Counted from the stretch's first letter, positions 23,604 through 34,112 are shown. The stretch is DNA of 64,000 nucleotides from Babylonia areolata (GCF_041734735.1 NC_134897.1:4874204-4938203); one strand, 5' to 3'. A program made the numbers and translations. Notes: generated by a model from the sequence alone, not told the origin.

Positions 23604-26600
23604 TTAATCTTGTATCAAACAATTATAAAGTGCCCATTTTTCCACAAACTTGTTATATTCCATAGTTATGTTAAAGGCATACTTGTCTATTTCATATGCC
23701 TGTTTGAGGTCCCTTTTGAACATTTGTAATGTTGGTTTTACTTTGTTGATTCTACATTTGTATATATGGAATTTAGCTGTCAATAAGATATATGAGAAAC
23801 ATTCATCAGTTCTCATTTTGTTATGTCCAAAAAGCACCAGTGTGTCATTCAGGTTAAGTCTATCACAATGTAAACACATTTCTTTTAAATATCTCACAAA
23901 CTCCTTCCAAAAATGTTGTACATGGTTACATTCCCATAAATAATGCAGAATTGTATCTCTTTCATCCTTACAAAAATTACACATGTTATGTGGGAGTATT
24001 CCCATCTTCATCAAAACCGAATTTGTCACAAGAATATGGTAATTAATTTTCATCTGGAACCATTTCAACCTTATTTCATGGATTTTTTTTGTATTGAAAA
24101 AAATGTTTTTCCAATCAAGCTTGTTTTCAAAAATCAAGTCCCAATTTTTACAGGCATTTGGCTTTTCTGGTTTTCCAATTATTATTTCGTAGAAACATTT
24201 CGTTCCTCTTGGTGCCTTTATCATTGTAGTGTATGCTTTATTAAGGCTGATTCCATTGTGATCATTGTTTTCAAGTGTTATGTTTTTTTCTCTTAAAAAA
24301 CTTTTAACTGAATTAACACAACCAAAGAATTCTAACATTGGGACTCGATTTTCAATTTTATCTTGGATTTCTTGAATATTGAAAAAATGTCCATTCCCTT
24401 TCACAATGTCTCTCACATAATAAACATCTTTTCTGACCCAGTCTTCAAAATACAAGACTTTACCATCAATCTTAAATTTGTTATTGAAAAACAAAGGTTC
24501 CATCAGGATATCTTGCTCAACATGTATATCAGTTTTGTCATAAAATTCTGTGTAGCTACGAAACACATCTTTCCAAAAGGGGTTTATTATACGTCTTCCA
24601 ACTGTAAGAACTACTGGGCCATATTCTTGTAACATTTCAACTTCTGGACATTCTTTTGATAATATAATTTTCCATTTTGGACGATACGACATATTGTAGC
24701 ATTTTTTCAACCATGTGAGTTTTAAAGCTTTTATAAATGATAGAATATGTGGAATATTTATACCTCCGTTTTGTACACTGTGCACTGCCACTGATCTTTT
24801 AACTTTGTCCTTCTTTTTATCCCATACAAAATTAAAACACATTTTTTGCAATTCTTGAATACTGTTATCTGGTGGATTTGGAAGCATAATCCATAAGTAA
24901 ATTAATTTTGACAAGATAATCGACTTAAGGACAGCTACTCTTCCTAGAGGTGTAATTGGTCTTTTTATCCACACGTTAAACAGTTTTTTTGTTTCATTGA
25001 ACTTATCAGTTATATTTAAATCTATCATATTACTTAAATCATTAGTAAACCAGAGCCCAAGGATTTTAAACTGTGGTGGATTCCAATTCATTTTCAAATT
25101 TGATAAATAAACTGTATCACAATTACGCTTATTTCCCAGCCATACATTGCATGTTTTTTCGTGATTTAATTTGAGTCCTGAGACTGTTTCAAAATCTTCT
25201 AGTTCTTTGAACAGTTCTCCATATGATTTTTTGTCACCCTCTAAAAAATAAGACGTATCATCAGCAAACTGGCTAATCTTAAATTCTACCTCTGATATCT
25301 TAATACCTTTTATGTTTGTATTTTGACGAATTTTGCAAGCCATTATCTCTGCGCACAAAATAAACAAATATGGCGAGAGTGGGTCTCCCTGTCTACAGCC
25401 TCGTTCAATCTGTATACTTGTAGATACTTTACCATTAACTACTATTGAGGATTTCATATTGGTGTAGAACGCTTTTACCCATCTACGAATATCCTCGCCA
25501 AAACCCAAATGTTTTAAAACTTTATGCATATATTTCCAACTAACTGAATCAAAAGCCTTTTCAAAGTCTATTGAAACTAATAGTCCTGGTAGATTTTTTT
25601 CCTTCAAGTAATAGATTATATCATAAATAAGCCTTAGATTATCTCCTATATATCTGCCAGATACAAAACCCGTTTGATCTTCATTAATAAGTTTATCCAA
25701 GACTGTTTTCATTCTATTTGCGATGCAGGTAGAGCCAATTTTATAAGTTACGTTTAACAGAGATATTGGACGCCAGTTTTTAAGATATTCTCTGGGTTTA
25801 TCTCCTTTTGGTAGGCAAATTATGATACCTTCTCTTTGTGTAATGGACATCTCTTTTTTCTCAAACCCTTCATTTAAAGATCGTACAACAATACCACCTA
25901 TCTGTTTCCAGAAAAATTTGAAGAAATCAACTGTCATTCCATCTGTTCCTGGGCTTTTACCATTTTTCATATTTTTTAGTGCTAGTGATGCCTCATTCAA
26001 AGTTAATTTACCTTCTATCGAGTTGGCTTCTGTCTCTGTTAGTTTAGGCGAATTATTAACGTACTTTTCTAACTTAATGTCTTTTACTTCCTGCTCCTCA
26101 TACAATTTGTTGTAATACTCTTTCGTTTCTTGCAGCATATCTTCTATCTTATCTAAATTTCTACCATTCTTAGATACTAGTTTAAACATTTGTTTGCTAA
26201 CATAATGTCTCTTTTCAAGGTTACAAAAATATTTTGATACCTTTTCTCCTTCCGCTGCCCATCTAGCTTTGCTTCTTAACAATATTCCTTGTATTTTAGT
26301 TTTTCTTAGTGCAATTAAACTATTCTTCTTCTCTTGTATTTGCTGTAAATCTTCCTCAGATTTACAACTTTTACTTTCTAAGCTTGTAATTTCTTCTTCA
26401 AGTTGCTTTTCTGTTTGTGTGTCCTTTTTCTTCTTTCTAGAACTATACTCTATTGATTTTTTCCTTATTTCCATTATCAAGGTATCTAAGAATAACTGAT
26501 CCGATATGGTAAATTGTAAATGTTCTATGGGAATATTACATATTTCTGATCTATTATATACTAGTGCAGCATACTGTTCTTTTATGTTTTCAATTGTATT

Positions 26601-27395
26601 ATTTATCATATCTACATATTCTTTATCTTTTAAAAGTGATGAGTTGAATTTCCAAAAATTCCTTGACCGAGTATCTTTTCTAAACTCAAACTTTATTGAA
26701 ATAAAAGAATGATCACTCCTATATCCGAACAAAATGTCTACATCTTTTACATTAGCTAGTGAATTTTCGGATATTAAGAAAAAGTCTAATCTAGCTTGCT
26801 GTAGTGGATTTAATCTTTTCCATGTAAATCTATGTATTTCTGGGTTTATTTCCCGCCATATATCTACCAGTTCTAGATCACCTGTCAATTTAATAACTTC
26901 TGTTTGTGCCTTAGGATTGTTAACATGTTTGTAATTACTGTAATCTAATGGTGGATTCAAAACTAGATTCCAGTCCCCTCCAATTACTATTATTTCGGAT
27001 TCCAGTTCTTTAATCTTATTACTTAATTCTACATAAAACTGAGGATTATCCCTATTCGGACCATAAATATTTACCAGTGCGATATTTCTTTCCATAGTTT
27101 GAATTGATATGATCAGATAGTTCCCATGAACATCCTTAATTATATTTTTTACTTTGAAATCAAAATTATTATTAAACAGAATTGCTACGCCTCTTGATTG
27201 TGATGTATATGATGCAAAAAAGCATTCATATCCCCATTCAGCTCTTATCTGTCTCTCTTGTTTACTTACAAAGTGGGTATCTTGCAGGAAATATATTGAC
27301 GTATTTTTTTGTCTAAGAAACTGAAAGACATCACGTCTTTTTTGAAAGTCACCTAGGCCCTGAACATTAGCTGAAATTATTGAAAGACTAGACAT
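23604..27395 (-). CDS. LINE ORF2: APE endonuclease + reverse transcriptase + CCHC knuckle
   Basis: A 1263-residue unbroken polyprotein that nicks the target and reverse-transcribes the element RNA. Endonuclease, residues 1-240: 'SANVQGLG' (N10), 'LQDTHF' (residues 37-42), 'IYGPN' (110-114), 'GGDWN' (139-143), 'ARLDFFL' (201-207), 'SDHSF' (227-231). The usual glutamate of the QETH motif is aspartate here (D39). A charged linker follows at 240-470. RT, about 470-800: 'KSPGTDGM', 'WRPISLLNVTYKI' (541-553), 'QTGFVSGRYI', 'IDFEKAFDSVSW' (609-620), 'GCRQGDPLSPYLF' (666-678), catalytic 'FADDTSYF' (710-717). Near residue 1140 there is a zinc knuckle 'CNFCKDERDTILHYLWEC' (C-x2-C-x8-H-x4-C). The ATG is the first in frame and lies directly before the endonuclease. 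L1/Tx1 placement rests on the 'GDPLSPYLF' and 'SGLKLNHEKT' style motifs and the knuckle. Confidence 0.95.
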   Translation of the reverse strand: MSSLSIISANVQGLGDFQKRRDVFQFLRQKNTSIYFLQDTHFVSKQERQIRAEWGYECFFASYTSQSRGVAILFNNNFDFKVKNIIKDVHGNYLIISIQTMERNIALVNIYGPNRDNPQFYVELSNKIKELESEIIVIGGDWNLVLNPPLDYSNYKHVNNPKAQTEVIKLTGDLELVDIWREINPEIHRFTWKRLNPLQQARLDFFLISENSLANVKDVDILFGYRSDHSFISIKFEFRKDTRSRNFWKFNSSLLKDKEYVDMINNTIENIKEQYAALVYNRSEICNIPIEHLQFTISDQLFLDTLIMEIRKKSIEYSSRKKKKDTQTEKQLEEEITSLESKSCKSEEDLQQIQEKKNSLIALRKTKIQGILLRSKARWAAEGEKVSKYFCNLEKRHYVSKQMFKLVSKNGRNLDKIEDMLQETKEYYNKLYEEQEVKDIKLEKYVNNSPKLTETEANSIEGKLTLNEASLALKNMKNGKSPGTDGMTVDFFKFFWKQIGGIVVRSLNEGFEKKEMSITQREGIIICLPKGDKPREYLKNWRPISLLNVTYKIGSTCIANRMKTVLDKLINEDQTGFVSGRYIGDNLRLIYDIIYYLKEKNLPGLLVSIDFEKAFDSVSWKYMHKVLKHLGFGEDIRRWVKAFYTNMKSSIVVNGKVSTSIQIERGCRQGDPLSPYLFILCAEIMACKIRQNTNIKGIKISEVEFKISQFADDTSYFLEGDKKSYGELFKELEDFETVSGLKLNHEKTCNVWLGNKRNCDTVYLSNLKMNWNPPQFKILGLWFTNDLSNMIDLNITDKFNETKKLFNVWIKRPITPLGRVAVLKSIILSKLIYLWIMLPNPPDNSIQELQKMCFNFVWDKKKDKVKRSVAVHSVQNGGINIPHILSFIKALKLTWLKKCYNMSYRPKWKIILSKECPEVEMLQEYGPVVLTVGRRIINPFWKDVFRSYTEFYDKTDIHVEQDILMEPLFFNNKFKIDGKVLYFEDWVRKDVYYVRDIVKGNGHFFNIQEIQDKIENRVPMLEFFGCVNSVKSFLREKNITLENNDHNGISLNKAYTTMIKAPRGTKCFYEIIIGKPEKPNACKNWDLIFENKLDWKNIFFNTKKIHEIRLKWFQMKINYHILVTNSVLMKMGILPHNMCNFCKDERDTILHYLWECNHVQHFWKEFVRYLKEMCLHCDRLNLNDTLVLFGHNKMRTDECFSYILLTAKFHIYKCRINKVKPTLQMFKRDLKQAYEIDKYAFNITMEYNKFVEKWALYNCLIQD

Positions 27396-28056
27396 TAATT
27401 ATAGTCTAAAGATTTCATATCTACCCCTCTGTACATGATCTGATAAACCCTGTCTGTTTTTATCAAAATCGAACATAAAAATAAAAAAAGAAAAGAATGG
27501 TTCAAAGTCAAACATAAAAATAAACAAAGAACAGAATGGTTATTACACGTATATAATGTTCCACAGAAAATACACATACATATAAAACAAAAACAAAACA
27601 ATACGGCACTAACACTGAGTACTGAAAGAAAAAAAAGAAAAACAATCAAAAAGGCTGATAATCTGGACTTTCGCTCTCGAGCAAAAAGTGCAATCCATAA
27701 TTTTTTGAACAATATTCTTTTAAAGCATGGACAGGAGCTAACCACAAAAAAGGTACATATATAAATAAATAGATAAATAAATAAAATTTAAAAAATAAAA
27801 ATAAAAGAGGTTTGCTTGTATGTATGTGTGTGGGGGATCGGGGTTGGGTAGGGATGAGGAAGGGAGATGTGTGTGTGTGTAGGTGTGGGCGTGCAGGGAA
27901 CCGAAACAGGTTCCATCAAACTGTCCTTTATCCATCCAGCTGGGCACAAACCATGTTCACTGTTCATCCTGACATGCCTCTGACCTTGACCTTCAGGGAA
28001 AACTCACGGGGGAGGGGGGGGGGGCGAGGTGCGGGGGGGGGGGGAACTTCATGCAC

Positions 28057-28096
<40 letters not shown>

Positions 28097-28318
28097 TTTT
28101 CCCCTTACCTTTTTTTTTCATCATCTAAACACCTCAACCTGTCTTTGGAAAAAACAACAACAAAAAAAAACACAACAAAAAAAAAAACACACACACACAC
28201 ACACACAAATGGATGCGTGCGTGTGTGTATGTGTGTGTGTGTGTGTGTGTGCGCGCGCACACAAGTGAAGAATTGTGTGTGGGTGGATGTGCTTGGGTGA
28301 GTGAGTGTGTGCGTTTTA

Positions 28319-28522
28319 CAAATATCTGGGGGAAATAAGGAAAAAACAGCCACAACAACAAAACCACCACCCCCATATTACTTTTATCACACATTTCAGA
28401 AACAGCAAATGAAACCACTTCCTGTAGGGATGAGCGGCCTGGAGGTCTGTTCTGCATTTCAAATCATACTGCATCCCTCCCCAATCAAAGAATACACACA
28501 TCAAAGAAAGAAAAATCAAAAC
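28319..28522. repeat. Direct repeat inside the LINE spacer, first copy
   Basis: About 204 bp matching 29358-29575 in the same orientation, with small gaps. Shared blocks include 'catattacttttatcacaca', 'ccacttcctgtaggga', 'ggaggtctgttct' and 'actgcatccctccccaatca'. Each copy is followed by an A-rich 'aaagaaagaaaaatcaaaac' end. Confidence 0.85.
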
Positions 28523-28689
28523 ACCAAGACACCCCACTTCCCCCTTAAGTTTGAATCTTGGCATTATTGACATCGAATAGTTTACCAAGTGAAGCAATGG
28601 AGAAGCACATATTTTAGTATTGCTATGACTGCACTTGCTACGTGTTATTAAAATGCGCGCGTTCCTGAAGGGTTGGATGCAAATATTAA

Positions 28690-28697
28690 TTTGTGTG

Positions 28698-28748
<51 letters not shown>

Positions 28749-28880
28749 CGCGCGCGCGCGGGAGAAGCATATATGGCTGTGTGTGCATGGGTGGGTGAGT
28801 GAGTGAGTGCGTGCGTGCGTGTGTGTGTGTGTGTGTGTGTGTAGGTGTGTAGGGGTGTGTGTGTGTGTGTGTTGCAGAAA
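28690..28880. repeat. Alternating purine-pyrimidine tract, (GT)n then (GC)n then (GT)n
   Basis: Long (GT)n, an uninterrupted (GC)n of about 20 bases near 28740-28760, then more GT-rich sequence. Such tracts favour left-handed Z-DNA and slip during replication. Confidence 0.85.
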
Positions 28881-29357
28881 AGAACAAAAAACCAAAACCA
28901 AAACAGAAAAAAAAAAGAAAAGAAGGATTGATCCGTTCACAAACCCATTTAGCTGTGAAAAAAACAACAACAAAAAACAACAACAACAACAACAACAAAA
29001 ATCACGTGTTCTCTGTTTACCCGTGTTGCACATGGCAGGCGCGGGTGTACATTTTCATACATTTCTATCTGTTGACATGTCCTTAAATCTGACCACTCAT
29101 AATGATAATGAAAATAACTGTAACGCAGGAACAACTTCACAGACAAAAACATTCATAACTCTGGCACGCTGGACTAGACAGTAAAAATACCAGCCGGCCA
29201 ATCACATATCTCAGACGAGGAGTGAAGCAATAATCTTTACACTCAGAAAACAAGTGGGTCAAAACAACACCCAATGTCAACAATCTAAATTGGAAAGAAA
29301 TCAGAATGGTGTATGTTGATTTAAAGATGTCGCTTTAAAATAATATTTACCCAGAAA

Positions 29358-29575
29358 CAAATATCTGTGGGAAAAAACTAAAAGATACAAAACTACAACT
29401 ACAACAACAACAACAAAACCACCACCACCATATTACTTTTATCACACATTTCAAAAACAGCAAATAAACCACTTCCTGTAGGGAGGAGCGGCCCGGAGGT
29501 CTGTTCTACATTTCAAATCACACTGCATCCCTCCCCAATCAAATACACACACATCAAAGAAAGAAAAATCAAAAC
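29358..29575. repeat. Direct repeat inside the LINE spacer, second copy
   Basis: Partner of 28319-28522, about 1.04 kb away. It differs by scattered substitutions and by an expanded 'acaacaacaac' tract near 29400. Confidence 0.85.
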
Positions 29576-29649
29576 TTTGTGTGTGTGCGTGCTCGTGTGT
29601 GTGCGCGTGCGTGTGTGTGTGCTTATGCATGTGCGTGCGTGCACGCACT

Positions 29650-29695
<46 letters not shown>

Positions 29696-30999
29696 TGTTG
29701 GACTAGAGATAAATCGTGATTGCAATTCCTTCTTACATTTCAAAGAAAGCTTAGGTTTTAGCTCTGTTATCTAATATTCCATATCTGCCCGGCACAGAAA
29801 AGAAAATAGTTTTTTTTCCTTTTGTTTGTTCTCTTTTGTTGTTGTTTTTGATATTTCGCCAAATTCACTCTCTGATCTGTTACCATCGAATGTTTTCGGA
29901 CATTTTTCATCTGTTTAAAATGTCACTTTTTGAATATCTCATGAAAAAGAAAAATAGTGTACAATGAGTAATGAAACTGTAATGAGACTGTTTACAGTAA
30001 ATAAATAAGAAAATCAAGAGGTATTGATAACAGGATTGAGGGGTTCCAGTGAACAACATCCATCCCACTTTGAACAGTGCATATATAGTTGTGACAATGT
30101 CACCGCGTCACGCTACAATATCACTATAGCTGTAACATCGCAGGCATTGAAGCGTTTCATTTACTTTCATTGTTTTATACATCAACCACAAATACGCATC
30201 AAAAACATCAAAAACATTTCAAAGTCACCGACATTATTACACGGGCTCTGTGTAGTTCTCCAATATCAACCTCCGTTATCTGCTTTTGACAATGAAGAAA
30301 ACAGTTGTATCAACATTCAACACAAGGGTTAGGTTGTTTGGATGATCAATATTATTCTTGTGTGCGTGTGTGTGTGTGAGTGTGCGCTCTTGTGAATATG
30401 TGTGCGTGCGTGCGTGTGCATGTATGTATGTGAGTGAGATGATTGTGTGTGCGTATGTGTGTAAACCAGGATATTTGTGGAAATATCAAGAAGTGCATGT
30501 TTCTGGCAAAATATGAACACATGTAGATAAAATCCCGACACCCCCATCCTTCCCGTCTCATTTTTAACTCTTTCCTCTCCCAGTGTAAACAACATCGTTA
30601 ACAACCTCAAAAATGCGTCGTCATTTTGTTCCAGGCAATAAAGTTTGCAAAAACACAAAACGCAAATCACGAAAGAAAGAGAAAAATTGTATTAAATTCA
30701 TTACACTATGATTAAAGAAAATGGGAATTGTAGAAAGGTTAAGGGGATACGAGAGGGTATTTTACCGAATTGTGATTGGGCATTGAGCACAAGGGGGCTT
30801 ACATGGACATCCTGACGCATTGGATCAGAAGATCAAAATCTCAAAAGAATTTTCTTCCCCCTTTTTTGATTAAGAAAAGGGAAAAAGAGAGAGAGAGAGA
30901 GAAAAAAAAAAAAAAAAGATGAATGAAAGGCGTCAAAAAGTGAAAAGACAATCACAGCAAACAATTCTAACATGATTCCTTACGTTATCGAATTTGTTT

Positions 31000-31902
31000 T
31001 TAATGAGCACCTCCTATCATCTCTTTTTTGAAAGTGTCTTCCAAATTCATGTTGATATCAACTTTAAATGTTTTGCCATTTTTTAATTTCACTAATATTT
31101 TTCCATTCGATGTCCACGCAGAAAGAGTTGCAGAGTGTTTTTGTGCGTTCATTAGTAGGTTATAATTCAGTTTGGTTAAGTCCTCACCAATCGATATCCC
31201 ACTCTGTTTCAACTTTCTCCGGTTCTCTAGCACACTTTTCTTTTTTTGCCGAGAGTAGAACCTCACCAAGATGGGGCGTGGTTTGCCAGTTCCAGGACGA
31301 CCTGAGCGGTGAGCCATTTCTATGTCCTCTGCATCCACCGAAACACCCACCTTGTTGGTAAAGATCTCTGTACATTTTTTTACACAGTCTTCAACACTTT
31401 CGCCTTTTCCCTGAGTTTCTTCCTTGACACCAAAAACACGCACATTCCACATACGGCCGTGTTGTTCCAGGTCATTCTGTGCCCACCTATAGTTCTTTAT
31501 CTCAGTCTTTTGCTGTTCCAGTTGACTACGCAGGCTAAAGTTTTCATCTTTTAATTTTTTTACGTCTGTGTTTAATTTGTCCTTATCTGTCTGAAGTTCG
31601 AAGATAACACTTTTTAACCAGTCTATCTGTTCAGTTAGATTTGCTGTCAGTTTGTCCATATCGTCACGTATTTGTTTAACGTCTTTCTGGGTATCCATTA
31701 ACATTTCTAGCTTTTTGTTGATTTCTTCTAATTTAACATGAAGAGCCATGTCTTTATCTTCATGTATAACGTTATCACTCACTTGTTTCTTCTTGCTTTG
31801 CCTTGTCTCTCTCGTCTCTGGGCTTTCACACAGTGAAGAAGAACTTTCATGTGTCTTCTTGCTGCCAGTCTTTCCAAAATATTTTGACACAGAGGTGCTC
31901 AT
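31000..31902 (-). CDS. LINE ORF1: coiled-coil RNA-binding protein, L1 ORF1p-like
   Basis: A 300-residue unbroken protein expected to coat the element RNA and act as a nucleic-acid chaperone. A Ser/Lys-rich N-terminus (1-45) precedes a long coiled coil at about 50-145, visible as heptad-spaced Leu/Ile ('LEEINKKLEMLMDTQ', 'LKDENFSLRSQLEQQ'). Then comes an RRM-like region from about 148: 'RMWNVRVFGVKEE', 'DIEMAHRSGR' (193-202), 'PRPILVRFYSRQKK' (209-222). The C-terminal part has 'GISIGEDLTKLNYNLL' (235-250) and 'NGKILVKLKNGK'. This order is that of L1 ORF1 proteins (Transposase_22-type fold). The ATG is the first in frame, about 220 bp from the element 5' end. It lies 3.6 kb upstream of its ORF2. 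Confidence 0.9.
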   Translation of the reverse strand: MSTSVSKYFGKTGSKKTHESSSSLCESPETRETRQSKKKQVSDNVIHEDKDMALHVKLEEINKKLEMLMDTQKDVKQIRDDMDKLTANLTEQIDWLKSVIFELQTDKDKLNTDVKKLKDENFSLRSQLEQQKTEIKNYRWAQNDLEQHGRMWNVRVFGVKEETQGKGESVEDCVKKCTEIFTNKVGVSVDAEDIEMAHRSGRPGTGKPRPILVRFYSRQKKKSVLENRRKLKQSGISIGEDLTKLNYNLLMNAQKHSATLSAWTSNGKILVKLKNGKTFKVDINMNLEDTFKKEMIGGAH

Positions 31903-32125
31903 TGCGCTGACTGCTACCGCTGCATATTTTCAAAAGGAAAGAAAAATAGTAGTAAAAAGAAAAAGAAAAAAAAAGAAAGAAAGAACGGAAAGCTCAAGTC
32001 ACATAAGGTTTAGCACTTTTTCTCGTGAAAACTGCTAAGTTCACATCTCTGCAGTGAGCAAAGTTGGTGGACGGGAGAGCTGGTCGGAAAACGTCCGCAC
32101 CGTCCGACGAACGGAAGTCAAGTCC

Positions 32126-32140
32126 TGATTTGCATGATTT
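32126..32140. repeat. Target-site duplication, right copy
   Basis: tgatttgcatgattt, identical to 23413-23427. It marks the 5' edge of the minus-strand LINE. Confidence 0.9.
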
Positions 32141-32389
32141 GATTCTCAGGTTCAGGCTGTTGCTCCATTTGGTGCCGATCTTTGAGGCCTCAGTACTGCT
32201 ACCAGGGACAGGATAGGATAGGTATTGGTTATTGCGAACAGCGTGTAATTGCGAACGATTCGTATACCGCCCCACTTCGAAGCGCCCTTAACGGTTGCAT
32301 TTCACAATTTAACGTCTGCTTCGACCTTTTTCTAATACCTTAATGACTATATATATTAAGAACCAGTCAAACATTCTCTTCGCGCACCA

Positions 32390-33320
32390 CTGCCGACCAA
32401 GGTTACAAACGTGCTATCAAAATCCTGAAATCAAGGGAAGCAAGTTGTGAGGTTGACTGTGATGTCAAAATTTTTGCAGATGACACCAAAGCTTACTCAG
32501 CCATCCGGAATACTGAAGACAGAGACCATTTACAAATGTGTATACATAAACTGGTTGAATGGACAAATGCTTGGCTGTTGCAATTCAGTAGTGAGAAATG
32601 CAAAGTACTCCTACCTCGGGAAGAACAATCCACATTATGATTACGTAATACAAGAGAATGGATCAACTCGTGAACTGGATAGTACAACTGCTGAAAAGGA
32701 TCTGGGGTCACCATGGACCCAGAATTAAGCTTTGATGCACATATACGTAATATTGTGAAAAAAGGAAATCAAATTTCTGGTATGGTTTTGAGAAATATTA
32801 TAAATAAGTCTTCTGAAATTATGGTTCCTTTATTCAAAGCTTTAGTTAGGCCCATAATTGAATACGGGAACTCGGTATGGTGCCCCTACTTAAAAAAGCA
32901 CATAAATATGATTCAAGGCGTTCAACGCAGATTTACCAAGTGTATAACTGGTACTGGAGACCTTAGTTATGAGGAGCGTGTAGCTCTATTTAAACTGCCC
33001 AGTCTAGAATTTAGCCGACTAAGAGGTGATCTCATTGAAGTATTCAAGATCATGCACAATATTTATGATCCCCGCACTACCTCTTCCCTGTTCACCTTGG
33101 CTAAATTTGTTAAGACTCGAGGGCACAACTTCAAACTTAACAAGACAAATTTTGTCACTAACCAGCTCCACAAAATTTTTTACTAACCGTATCATTAATC
33201 TGTGGAATAACCTTTCCTCTGACACCATCACTGCATCATCAGTAAAGACCTTCAAAAACCAAATTGACAGAATTTTTAAGGACTATGTATTTTCCATCGA
33301 TTTAAATCTTTATTGAGTCA
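32390..33320 (+). mobile_element. CR1-like LINE fragment (end of RT and C-terminal region)
   Basis: Starts inside the RT at 'FADDTKAYSAI' near 32470 and continues to the stop at about 33315. Typical CR1/Jockey-type blocks follow in order: 'LSFDAHIRNIVKKGNQI', 'LFKALVRPIIEYGNSVW', 'IQGVQRRFTK', 'LSYEERVALFKLPSLEFSR', 'RGDLIEVFKIMHNIYD'. The reading frame shifts near 32600, near 32700 and around 33180, so about three breaks. The endonuclease and most of the RT are missing (5' truncation). Confidence 0.8.
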
Positions 33321-33970
33321 GAAATAAATGTAGTATACACTATGCCTGATTTAACCTTGGAACAGTTCACTATATAGTGATCCAAAATCACATTAATGGA
33401 TATCATTATGAGGGAAAAAGCCTTCTGGGCTATAGCCGAACATTTCTGTGAAAAAAAATTCTGTGAATAGTTGATTTGACCGCATATGTAGATATGTTGA
33501 ATGCGCATTGCCAGTGCTGGGAGAATTCAAGAAAGCATATTGGTGACAGATCAGTACGTCAGATTTGACAGGAATCTGCAAAATAGTGTCGTTTGCAATT
33601 AGACCATATGATAGTTTGACGTGAGTGTATTTGCGAAAGATGCTGCACAGTTAGTGAGCACTCTCAAAAGGATGTGTTTGTGTGCAGTGTGGGGTGTGTG
33701 TGTTTAGATATCTGTGTTTGTGTGCATGTGTGATCAAAACCAACAATACAACAGTCTGGTGCGATATTCCAATAATATGTTATGTCTGCTGAGTTAATGA
33801 CCTGCTTCTGTTTTGATTGTCTACGTGTACTCAAAGCCATCGTTTGGTATTAGACTTGCCCGTTCGCAGTTACCCTCAGGCACCCAACTGTTTCAAACGT
33901 CGACAAAACGTTGAAAACAATGAGCAGACGAACTTTTCCTGGTGCAACTAGTCGGAGAAAGCCTTCAAAA
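33321..33970. other. Gene-free stretch
   Basis: Intronic sequence without a recognised repeat or gene. A short GT-rich patch lies at 33665-33735. Confidence 0.4.
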
Positions 33971-33974
33971 ACAG

Positions 33975-34112
33975 AAGAATTGTAACAGTAACAGTAGCTT
34001 AAGGAGGCGTCACTGCGTTCGGACAAATCCATATAGGCTACACCACATCTGCTAAGCAGATGCCTGACCAGCAGCGTAACCCAACGCGCTTAGTCAGGGC
34101 TTGAGAAAAAAA
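33975..34112 (-). repeat. SINE 3' part, 5'-truncated, with (ACTGTT)n-like tail
   Basis: On the + strand this reads from the tail 'aacagtaacagtagctta' into a ~100-bp body ('ggaggcgtcactgcgtt', 'atctgctaagcagatgcc', 'gaccagcagcgtaacccaac'). It nearly matches 57822-57948. The tail carries tandem 6-mers, usual for SINEs mobilised by a LINE with the same 3' end. There is no tRNA head here. Confidence 0.75.

Larger units (their letters stand above)
27396..30999. other. 3.6-kb spacer between the ORFs of the LINE, microsatellite-rich
   Basis: No conserved protein is visible. The sequence holds G-runs (28013-28042), a ~35-base A-run (28059-28093), alternating (AC)n and (GT)n tracts near 28190-28260, a (GT)n/(GC)n block at 28690-28880, further (GT)n at 29577-29692 and 30360-30460, and a duplicated ~210-bp block. 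Reading frames here are products of the dinucleotide repeats. Whether it is an original part of the family or expanded in this copy cannot be told from one copy. Confidence 0.7.
23428..32125 (-). mobile_element. Intact full-length L1/Tx1-type LINE, 8.7 kb, with 15-bp target-site duplication
   Basis: A complete insertion in the minus orientation. In element order it has a 5' UTR of about 220 bp (GC-richer at 32040-32125) and an ORF1 of 300 codons (31902-31000). About 3.6 kb of microsatellite-rich spacer follows. Then come an ORF2 of 1263 codons (27395-23604), a 160-bp 3' UTR, an AATAAA hexamer, and a poly(A) tail (about 23425-23440 as T on the + strand). A perfect 15-bp duplication flanks both ends. 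Both ORFs are unbroken and contain the expected domains, so the copy may still be capable of movement. The spacer is far longer than the tens to hundreds of bases usual between LINE ORFs. A shared duplication outside both ORFs shows that the two belong to one insertion. Confidence 0.9.

Noticed and set aside
28029-29033. Several 75-160-codon frames rich in Thr-His or Cys-Val repeats
   Set aside because: They are translations of (AC)n/(GT)n and poly(A) tracts in the LINE spacer.
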